Below, piece by piece: positions 1 through 5,272 of a stretch of DNA of 14,263 nucleotides; within the stretch, counting starts at the first letter, position 1; each line of letters opens with the position of its first letter. Origin of the DNA: Flavobacteriales bacterium UBA2798 (lineage in GTDB: Bacteria > Bacteroidota > Bacteroidia > Flavobacteriales_D > UBA2798). The stretch covers positions 9,642-23,904 of the forward strand of contig DEHO01000039.1 of NCBI GenBank assembly GCA_002351955.1, read 5' to 3'. The notes under the pieces were generated by a model. It did no database searches. It worked only from the letters and a program-made list of their open reading frames with translations, and had not been told where the DNA came from. A program made the position numbers and the translations under genes.

Positions 1-179
1 ACCATTTCTTCGCTAAACCAACCATTATGGTGATGAACGCGGTGAATGAGAGCAGTAAATGCCTCAAAATCGGACTTGCTCACACCATGCTCATATCCTT
101 GCCATTCCTTGGCTTCAGCGAAGTCGGACAGGAATTTTCCCAACTGAACAAATGCGGCGATTCGTTGTTTTAAATCCAT
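1..179 (-). CDS. Acyl-CoA reductase (LuxC-like), 5' end only
   Basis: This is the first 59 codons of a minus-strand gene that runs off the left edge. It starts at the ATG whose complement is at 177-179, and the frame is open to the window edge. The visible protein begins MDLKQRIAAFVQLGKFLSDF and reaches HHHNGWFSEEM. An N-terminal helix of this kind followed by an HNGWF segment matches what I recall of Bacteroidota acyl-CoA reductases (LuxC family, PF05893). These reduce fatty acyl-CoA to aldehyde with NADPH. Such genes are often divergent from exactly the ferredoxin found next door, which supports the call. The catalytic Cys region is outside the window, so the family call rests on N-terminal resemblance and gene order only. 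It probably uses the -7 element at 217-224. Confidence 0.68.
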   Translation of the reverse strand, partial: MDLKQRIAAFVQLGKFLSDFAEAKEWQGYEHGVSKSDFEAFTALIHRVHHHNGWFSEEM

Positions 180-208
180 TATTTGCAACTCAGAAATGAT
201 GCTATTTC

Positions 209-216
209 TATATTTG
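209..216 (+). promoter_or_regulatory. Bacteroidota -7 element for the ferredoxin gene
   Basis: TATATTTG is an exact match to TAnnTTTG. It ends 31 bases upstream of the ATG at 248. A TTTG at 182-185 could serve as the -33 element, although its 23-base spacer is slightly long. Confidence 0.6.
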
Positions 217-224
217 CAAAACTA
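217..224 (-). promoter_or_regulatory. Bacteroidota -7 element for the acyl-CoA reductase gene
   Basis: Read on the minus strand this is TAGTTTTG, an exact match to TAnnTTTG. It lies 37 bases upstream of the ATG at 179. It directly abuts the plus-strand -7 element of the ferredoxin gene. No convincing -33 TTG was seen at the expected spacing. Confidence 0.5.
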
Positions 225-247
225 AAACAAAACAAAACACAACCGAC

Positions 248-595
248 ATGGCCATCATGATCACAGACGAATGCATCAATTGCGGTGCATGCGAACCTGA
301 ATGTCCGAACAACGCGATATACGAAGGCGGAGCAGAATGGAAATTTGCAGACGGAACCTCATTAAAGGGAATGGTGACCAAACCCGGCGGAGGAGCAGTA
401 AGTGCAGACGACAATCACGCACCCAAAACCATGGATGTGTACTATATCGTAACCGATAAATGCACAGAATGTGTTGGTTTTCATGACGAACCACAATGTG
501 CAGCGGTTTGTCCTGTAGACTGTTGCGTTGATGATCCGGAGCATCGCGAATCGAAAGAGCAGCTTCTGGCGAAAAAAGACTTTATGCACCTTTGA
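248..595 (+). CDS. 2[4Fe-4S] ferredoxin with long inter-cluster insert
   Basis: This 115-residue protein is a small soluble electron carrier with two [4Fe-4S] clusters. The first cluster motif is C9-x2-C12-x2-C15-x3-C19-P. The second is C72-x2-C75-x8-C84-x3-C88-P, with the extra residues between its second and third Cys typical of Allochromatium-type ferredoxins. Two further Cys (92 and 93) follow. The 50-odd residues between the motifs are more than in classic ferredoxins, but a similar insert is usual in the Bacteroidota version. The redox partner cannot be read from the sequence. The gene is divergent from a probable acyl-CoA reductase, so supplying or accepting electrons in fatty-acid chemistry is possible but inferred. 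The start at 248 gives the canonical MAIMITDECINCGACEPECP N-terminus. TGA is followed at once by TAG, and then by an intrinsic terminator. Confidence 0.93.
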   Translation: MAIMITDECINCGACEPECPNNAIYEGGAEWKFADGTSLKGMVTKPGGGAVSADDNHAPKTMDVYYIVTDKCTECVGFHDEPQCAAVCPVDCCVDDPEHRESKEQLLAKKDFMHL

Positions 596-613
596 TAGAG
601 GTAACCTTATTGG

Positions 614-647
614 AAAAACACCGTTATGAAACGGTGTTTTTTCTTTT
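614..647 (+). terminator. Intrinsic terminator after the ferredoxin gene
   Basis: AACACCGTT (617-625) pairs with AACGGTGTT (630-638) around a 4-base loop. Three flanking A-T pairs extend the stem to 12 bp, and a T-rich tail ends at 647. It lies 19 bases past the ferredoxin stop. Its presence argues against starting the next gene upstream of it. Confidence 0.88.
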
Positions 648-662
648 CCGGAAATCCGGAAA
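645..662. repeat. Short dyad (TTTCCGG / CCGGAAA)
   Basis: TTTCCGG (645-651) and CCGGAAA (656-662) form a perfect inverted repeat with a 4-base spacer. It lies between the ferredoxin terminator tail and the next start codon at 691. It has no T-tract on either side that would make it a terminator in its own right. It could be an operator or a leader hairpin, or chance. Confidence 0.35.
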
Positions 663-690
663 GCGGCACGAAATTCGCAGTAAACAAGCT

Positions 691-1566
691 ATGAAAAGAA
701 TTCTGATAGTTCTCTTTTTGATCACCGGCCTCCCCTCGCTGCATGCACAGTACGAGTTGGAGCAAATGCGGTTTCAGGAAGATTCGCTAAGGTATTGTCT
801 GGACAAACTCCGCAGTTCGCAGAAAGATGCAGACCGTAAGATCTGGAACAAAAAGTTCAAACTGATGCTGGAAGAAACGCTTGATATGAAAGGCGCATTC
901 GAATATCCTTTTGATTCGCTGAAATCCATTGCACGTATTTATTCGCCCGATAAAGTATTCCGACTGTTCAACTGGAACGTTGAAAATGATAACGGAACCT
1001 TTACCTATTACGGATTTGTGATGGTTCCGGGTAATAAAACCAGCCTGTTTGAACTTGTCGATCAAACACCGGTCATTCACGATCCGGAGGACAAAACCCT
1101 CGACAATAAAAAATGGTTAGGCGCATTGTATTACGATATCATCTTATCCGGAACAACAACCAGAAAAGAATACACCTTGCTCGGTTGGGACGGATACAGC
1201 AGAATGAGTCAGCGCAAGATCATTGATGTGATGATTATTCAAGCCGATAAAATTCAGTTTGGTGCTCCAATATTTATGGCGGGACCAAAAGGCGGTTGGA
1301 AAAAACGAGTGGTATTTGAGTTCAGCAGCAAGGCAAAAATGACCATGAAATATTCGGTTAAAGACCAGATGATCATATTCGATCACCTCATACCTGAGTC
1401 GGAAATGGCAGAAGGAATAAGGGAATTTTATGTTCCGGACGGATCGTACGATGGTTATGCCTTGGTGAATGAGCGCTGGGAATACCGCTCGGATGTTGAT
1501 GCCCGAAGGCCGAAGGATAAAAAAGACCGGTTTTGGAACGATCCGAAAAAAACGGGAAATAATTAA
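691..1566 (+). CDS. Secreted protein of unknown function, Bacteroidota-type
   Basis: This 291-residue protein has no function I recognise. It starts MKRILIVLFLITGLPSLHAQ: a short basic end, a hydrophobic core and a likely signal-peptidase I cut after A19, so it is probably periplasmic or secreted. The mature part is mixed alpha/beta and rich in aromatic and charged residues. Recurrent-looking stretches are RLFNWNVENDNGTFTYYGFV (about 108-127), LYYDII, LLGWDGY, and a C-terminal FYVPDGSYDGY...WEYRSDVDARRP. I recall similar proteins as conserved hypotheticals in this phylum but know no named domain. A longer reading from 592 would place the ferredoxin terminator inside the coding region and would bury the signal peptide, so 691 is preferred. 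The gene is monocistronic: terminators stand before it and after it. Confidence 0.85.
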   Translation: MKRILIVLFLITGLPSLHAQYELEQMRFQEDSLRYCLDKLRSSQKDADRKIWNKKFKLMLEETLDMKGAFEYPFDSLKSIARIYSPDKVFRLFNWNVENDNGTFTYYGFVMVPGNKTSLFELVDQTPVIHDPEDKTLDNKKWLGALYYDIILSGTTTRKEYTLLGWDGYSRMSQRKIIDVMIIQADKIQFGAPIFMAGPKGGWKKRVVFEFSSKAKMTMKYSVKDQMIIFDHLIPESEMAEGIREFYVPDGSYDGYALVNERWEYRSDVDARRPKDKKDRFWNDPKKTGNN

Positions 1567-1580
1567 CGATTATTACAATC

Positions 1581-1612
1581 AGGAGGGCATTCCCCTCCTT
1601 TTTCATTTTTTT
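1581..1612 (+). terminator. Intrinsic terminator after the 691-1566 gene
   Basis: AGGAGGG (1581-1587) pairs with CCCTCCT (1593-1599) around a 5-base loop. A T-rich tail broken by one CA continues to 1612. It sits 15 bases after the stop codon. Confidence 0.85.
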
Positions 1613-1629
1613 ATGAGGCGGAATATTTC

Positions 1630-1637
1630 CAATTTTG
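1630..1637 (+). promoter_or_regulatory. Possible -7 element for serC
   Basis: CAATTTTG differs from TAnnTTTG by one base. It lies between the preceding terminator and serC, 28 bases before the ATG. serC needs its own promoter here because the upstream transcript is terminated. Confidence 0.35.
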
Positions 1638-1665
1638 TGTCAGCTATCAACCAAAGCTTCCGAAC

Positions 1666-2739
1666 ATGAAAAAAGTCCACAACTTTAGCGCAGGCCCGGG
1701 TATCCTACCTGCAGAGGTGATGAAGCAGGCATCCGAAGCCTGTATCAATTTTAACGATCTCAATCTTTCATTGCTGGAGATTTCTCACCGCAGTAAAGAT
1801 TTTGAAGCGGTAATGGACGAAGCACGAAATACCATTCGCGAATTATTCGGTGTTAATGAAGATTATTCTGTGCTCTACCTCGGTGGCGGTGCAAGTCTTC
1901 AGTTCGGTATGATCCCCTACAACCTTCTCCGCAGCAACGGAAAAGCAGCGTACCTCAATACCGGTGTATGGGCAACTAAAGCCATTAAAGAAGCAAAAAT
2001 GTTAGGCGATACTGTTGTTGTAGCTTCTTCCGAAGACAAAAACTTCAACTACATTCCGAAAAACTACACCATTCCTGCCGACGCAGATTATTTCCATTTA
2101 ACTTCCAACAACACTATTTACGGTACACAAATCAAACAATTCCCAAACAGTCCTGTACCAATGGTTTGCGATATGTCTTCCGATATTTTCTCACGTAAAG
2201 TGGATGGAAACAAATTCGGAATGATCTATGCCGGAGCGCAAAAAAATATGGGTCCTGCCGGAACTACCATGGTGATGATTCACAAAGATTTGGTTGGAAA
2301 AAGCGATCGCAAGAAATTAAGCATGATGGATTATGCTGTACATATCAAAGGCGAATCCATGTACAATACTCCTCCTGTATTTCCTATTTATGTTACCCTG
2401 CTTACCCTGCGTTGGTTAAAGAAAAACGGTGGTGTGCAGTGGATCGAAAAAGTGAATCAGGAAAAAGCGGATTTACTTTACAACGAAATTGACCGCAACA
2501 GTTTGTTTTACGGAACAGCAGAGAAAGAAGATCGTTCGACCATGAACATCTGTTTCCTCCTGCACAAAACTGAGCTTGAACCTGAATTCGACAAACTCTG
2601 GAAAGAAGCAAACATCAGCGGAATTCGTGGTCACCGCGATGTTGGCGGTTACAGGGCTTCGACCTACAATGCTATGCCGATTGAAAGTGTAAAAGCTTTG
2701 GTTGAAGTGATGCAGGCATTTGAAAAGAAGTTTGCCTGA
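1666..2739 (+). CDS. serC: Phosphoserine aminotransferase
   Basis: This 357-residue enzyme has the family's usual length and is collinear with E. coli SerC (362 residues). It moves the amino group of glutamate to 3-phosphohydroxypyruvate to make phosphoserine, the second step of serine synthesis. SerC enzymes can also act in pyridoxine synthesis. It is a cytosolic PLP enzyme of fold type I. Visible landmarks are NFSAGPG at the N-terminus, EISHRS with H41/R42 (substrate phosphate), GGGASLQF (73-80), W102 for ring stacking, D169 in VCDMSSD, the Schiff-base K193 in AGAQKNMGPAG, and GIRGHRDVGGYRAS (319-332) with substrate-binding H323 and R324. The start at 1666 gives the canonical N-terminus. 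In many Bacteroidota serA lies beside serC, but no serA is seen here. Strong terminators flank the gene, so it is likely transcribed alone. Confidence 0.97.
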   Translation: MKKVHNFSAGPGILPAEVMKQASEACINFNDLNLSLLEISHRSKDFEAVMDEARNTIRELFGVNEDYSVLYLGGGASLQFGMIPYNLLRSNGKAAYLNTGVWATKAIKEAKMLGDTVVVASSEDKNFNYIPKNYTIPADADYFHLTSNNTIYGTQIKQFPNSPVPMVCDMSSDIFSRKVDGNKFGMIYAGAQKNMGPAGTTMVMIHKDLVGKSDRKKLSMMDYAVHIKGESMYNTPPVFPIYVTLLTLRWLKKNGGVQWIEKVNQEKADLLYNEIDRNSLFYGTAEKEDRSTMNICFLLHKTELEPEFDKLWKEANISGIRGHRDVGGYRASTYNAMPIESVKALVEVMQAFEKKFA

Positions 2740-2760
2740 TACAAATCCGTTATTTTTTCG

Positions 2761-2797
2761 AAAAACCGGTCAATATTGACCGGTTTTTTGCTTTTTT
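2761..2797 (+). terminator. Intrinsic terminator after serC
   Basis: Bases 2761-2788 form a perfect 28-base palindrome: A5 then CCGGTCA on the left, TGACCGG then T5 on the right, with ATAT as loop. A second T6 run follows at 2792-2797. The A and T flanks let it work on both strands, but no minus-strand gene ends here. Confidence 0.92.
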
Positions 2798-2822
2798 AAC
2801 GCTGTAATGCCGTGCCGTTGTG

Positions 2823-2830
2823 TACTTTTG
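2823..2830 (+). promoter_or_regulatory. -7 element of the 2835-4298 operon, leaderless geometry
   Basis: TACTTTTG is an exact TAnnTTTG match. Only 4 bases separate it from the ATG at 2835. With the usual offset from this element the transcript would start at or next to the start codon, giving a leaderless mRNA. No clear -33 TTG was seen. Confidence 0.55.
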
Positions 2831-2834
2831 CCCA

Positions 2835-3080
2835 ATGCGCGTTATTGCAGAAATACCTCATCCACAGATTAAAATCACCATTTTCAGCTGGAATGCGAAA
2901 TACATCATTAAGCTGGAAGCCGGTCCCTATGAACAAACATTTAAAATTGCAGAATCCGATATTGCCGGACTGGAACAGGTTCAGGCATTATTAACTCCAG
3001 AATTTATAGACGCATGTATTCAACGCTTTATCGCCATGCGCTCCGATTTTTCTACTAGCTTTAAATCCTTGAATGTATAA
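2835..3080 (+). CDS. Conserved 81-residue protein of unknown function
   Basis: This small cytosolic protein has no signal peptide or membrane segment. It begins MRVIAEIPHPQIKITIF. The N-terminal half alternates hydrophobic and polar residues as in a small beta-sheet (ITIFSWNAKYIIKLEAGPYEQTFKI). The C-terminal half looks helical (LEQVQALLTPEFIDACIQRFIAMRSDF). I recall similar short proteins in many Bacteroidota but no domain name or function. An in-frame ATG at 2820 would add five residues (MYFCP), but it would fall upstream of and across the likely -7 element, so 2835 is chosen. The gene is the first of a three-gene operon with an OmpH-like and a DUF4924 protein, 3 bases before the next start. 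Confidence 0.8.
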   Translation: MRVIAEIPHPQIKITIFSWNAKYIIKLEAGPYEQTFKIAESDIAGLEQVQALLTPEFIDACIQRFIAMRSDFSTSFKSLNV

Positions 3081-3083
3081 ACG

Positions 3084-3737
3084 ATGAACTCACAAAAATT
3101 ATCACTTACGCTTAACGTAGTACTCCTAATCGCGGTGCTTTACCTTTTCTTTAAAGTTTCTTCCCTGAGCTCTGCAGTATCCGGACATCACGGCGAAACA
3201 TCGGTCAACTCCGGAAACAATCCTAAAGATACCGGTGTAAAGGTAAACAGGGTTCATGAAGAAGATGGTCAGCTGGTTATTCGTTACGTCGATATCGATT
3301 CACTGAATAGTCAGTATGAATTGCTAAAGGATGCGGAAAAAGAATTCCAGGCATTGAACAAGCAGGCAGAGGCACAATACAAAGGAAAAATTCAGGCCGC
3401 ACAAAAACGTGCGCAGGAAATTGAAAAGGAATTTCAGTTCATGACCCTCTCCCAGCAGAAAGCTGCACAGGAAGAAATGGCCCGCATGGAAAAAGACATT
3501 CAGATGTCGGAGCAACGCATTTTTGGTCCGGTGCAGGATAAATTCACGGTGCGTAAAAATGAAATCGACCGCACAGTAAAAAACTACCTGCGCGAATATT
3601 GCGTGAAGAACAACATCGATTTTATTTTGGGTCAGATGAGTGCCGTAAACTTCCTGATGTATTCCAATCCATCCATGGATATCACCGAAGAGATCATTGC
3701 CGGACTAAATGCCGAATACGCAGAAAGCAAAAAATAA
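3084..3737 (+). CDS. OmpH/Skp-family periplasmic protein, membrane-anchored
   Basis: This 217-residue protein resembles the OmpH/Skp family of periplasmic chaperones, which hold unfolded outer-membrane proteins. Residues 7-25 are one hydrophobic segment without a good signal-peptidase site, so it is probably a signal anchor, unlike the cleaved E. coli Skp. A polar linker (about 30-60) leads to a strand (QLVIRYVDIDSL, about 63-74). A long Gln/Glu/Lys-rich coiled coil follows (about 78-170), and then the family-type closing strand and helix NFLMYSNPSMDITEEIIAGLN. The coiled coil plus the terminal DITEEII motif is the main evidence. It is not next to bamA or another skp gene, as classic skp often is, so it may be a divergent paralogue with its own client. 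It sits between two cytosolic proteins in a tight operon, with 3-base gaps on both sides. Confidence 0.78.
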   Translation: MNSQKLSLTLNVVLLIAVLYLFFKVSSLSSAVSGHHGETSVNSGNNPKDTGVKVNRVHEEDGQLVIRYVDIDSLNSQYELLKDAEKEFQALNKQAEAQYKGKIQAAQKRAQEIEKEFQFMTLSQQKAAQEEMARMEKDIQMSEQRIFGPVQDKFTVRKNEIDRTVKNYLREYCVKNNIDFILGQMSAVNFLMYSNPSMDITEEIIAGLNAEYAESKK

Positions 3738-3740
3738 ATC

Positions 3741-4298
3741 ATGCGTGCCGGAGAAGAAAAACTGAAAAAAAACATAGCCGAATACATCCTGTACATCTGG
3801 CAAATGGAGGACCTTGTCCGTTCTTTTCAGTTTGATGCAAACGTTATTCGTCAAAGCATTTTATCGCCACAGATCGAAGACGAAAAAGAGCTTGAACTGG
3901 AAATGGAATGGTTCAATGAGCTCATCCGCAAAATGAAGAATCAGCAATTGGTTCAAAAAGGTCACCTCAACGAACTCAACGAGATCATTCAGGAATTGTT
4001 CTACCTGCACAACACCCTGCTTAACGTTGCAAAAGATCAGGCTTATGTAGCATTGAACGATGCTGCGGCCGAAGCCATGGAGGAATTCCGTTTCAAAAGC
4101 AAACTCAATGACATGAATACCGTTGAGCTTTGTTTGAACGGGCTTTACCTGAAACTTTTAATGCGCCTGAGCAAACAGGAAATCACCTCCGCAACGGAGA
4201 CTGCATTCGATTCGTTCAGAAAACTGATTGCCTACCTCACCATTCAGTACCATAAAATGAAAAATGGCGATCTGCAGTTCAATTACAATCTGAACTGA
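3741..4298 (+). CDS. DUF4924 family protein
   Basis: This 185-residue protein is almost wholly alpha-helical, with no signal peptide or membrane segment, so it is cytosolic. It matches my memory of the DUF4924 family (PF16271), which is largely limited to Bacteroidota. The markers are IAEYILYIWQMEDLVRSF (about 12-29), QKGHLNELNEIIQELFYLH (about 72-90), an internal MNTVELCLNGLYLKLLMRLSKQEIT stretch, and a final FRKLIAYLTIQYHKM helix. No function is established to my knowledge and no catalytic motif is visible. It starts 3 bases after the OmpH-like gene and ends 2 bases before the stop of a convergent gene. No clear terminator was found for this operon, so its mRNA may run antisense into the DUF2279 gene. 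Confidence 0.85.
   Translation: MRAGEEKLKKNIAEYILYIWQMEDLVRSFQFDANVIRQSILSPQIEDEKELELEMEWFNELIRKMKNQQLVQKGHLNELNEIIQELFYLHNTLLNVAKDQAYVALNDAAAEAMEEFRFKSKLNDMNTVELCLNGLYLKLLMRLSKQEITSATETAFDSFRKLIAYLTIQYHKMKNGDLQFNYNLN
4275..4297. repeat. Inverted repeat at the convergent gene junction
   Basis: CAGTTCA (4275-4281) and TGAACTG (4291-4297) are perfect arms around a 9-base loop. They cover the last codons and the stop of the DUF4924 gene. On the minus strand a T5 run follows after about 10 more bases, so it could be a weak terminator for the DUF2279 transcript. The plus strand has no T-tract. It may be chance. Confidence 0.3.
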
Positions 4299-4300
4299 AC

Positions 4301-5272
4301 TCAGAAATAAAAAGGCAGTAATTCAAATTTCCCCTGCTCAAGCACAAGAGTCGGAAAAGGAATCTTAATCCAGTTCAGCGATCGCAAAACTACCTTCTGC
4401 CATTTCTTTTTTGCGGGAATACGACTGCAGTCAATATCCAGTGAGAAATAATATTGCCGGGTTCTTTCTTTATGAGGTAATAATTCGCCGGCTTTGTTGC
4501 GTTCCGGATTTATGGTCCCTCCCAGCAATCCATTGGCACCGTAACCAAATGCAATGTTCAACCACTTCGGTAAATTACTTTTTTGCAATCCGAATGTTGA
4601 AGCCAGGTTGAAGGATAACCAATACGTCTGACCATTATAATCTTTCAAAATGCGGGAAGGAAAAGTTGAGCCCAGCAATTCCGGACGATAAGCTGCAAGG
4701 TGTGTAGTATGGGCCGAAAATTTGGGTATGATTCGCTGTTCACGCCACAAATATTCCTGCAAAAGATACGATCCGCAACCCAGCACGTTGGCTCCCATAT
4801 CCGACCAGGAAAATCCCCAGTCGCGGGAAATTCCATCAAACATTTCCAGCGAACTGAGGAAAAAAAGACTTTGCGCCGATCCGATCAATGCAGCTTTCTT
4901 CGGACTCATATTCGCATAACGATAAAAGCGATCGGAATAGGAAGCAATCAGATACCCCGTTACAAAATGTCCTGCCTTATCCATTTGCAGCCACTCATCG
5001 GCATCATCAAACGAATGCAGTTTCACCAATGGTTGATCTTTGTACCACACAAAATACAAAGCGGTCATTGTAGATGCATAGCTAACTCCTTCAGCAATGA
5101 GAACAGTACGCAATCGTTTTTTATTGATGGAGAGCGAATCTGCATCCGGTTCTTCGATAGCGGAATAAACAGCGGGAGTTCCGAAAGAAACAGTACTGCT
5201 GAAAATCAAAATTACAGCAGCGATGGCAGCAGGTACAAGATGTCGGTTTCCGAAATTAACCCACCAAAGCAT
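4301..5272 (-). CDS. DUF2279 family envelope protein
   Basis: This 323-residue protein is of the DUF2279 family (PF10043, described as predicted periplasmic lipoproteins). Function is unknown. It starts MLWWVNFGNRH and then a hydrophobic run (about 12-30) that serves as a signal sequence. I see no lipobox Cys, so this member is probably not a lipoprotein. Further hydrophobic segments lie at about 57-76, 125-142 and 158-172. Family-type stretches are MDKAGHFVTGYLIASYSDRF (97-116), EMFDGISRDWGFSWSDMGAN (143-162) and YNGQTYWLSFNLAS (212-225). The start at 5272 overlaps the trkH stop by 17 bases. A reading from 5389 would add 39 residues that run through the conserved trkH C-terminus and is rejected. 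It is the last gene of the aspC operon. Confidence 0.83.
   Translation of the reverse strand: MLWWVNFGNRHLVPAAIAAVILIFSSTVSFGTPAVYSAIEEPDADSLSINKKRLRTVLIAEGVSYASTMTALYFVWYKDQPLVKLHSFDDADEWLQMDKAGHFVTGYLIASYSDRFYRYANMSPKKAALIGSAQSLFFLSSLEMFDGISRDWGFSWSDMGANVLGCGSYLLQEYLWREQRIIPKFSAHTTHLAAYRPELLGSTFPSRILKDYNGQTYWLSFNLASTFGLQKSNLPKWLNIAFGYGANGLLGGTINPERNKAGELLPHKERTRQYYFSLDIDCSRIPAKKKWQKVVLRSLNWIKIPFPTLVLEQGKFELLPFYF

Noticed and set aside
592..690. A 33-residue upstream extension of the secreted-protein gene
   Set aside because: It runs through the ferredoxin terminator hairpin and would put basic, non-signal sequence before a clean signal peptide starting at 691.
4378..4385. GCGATCGC palindrome
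   Set aside because: A single 8-base palindrome inside a coding region, not repeated in the places I looked. No evidence of function.
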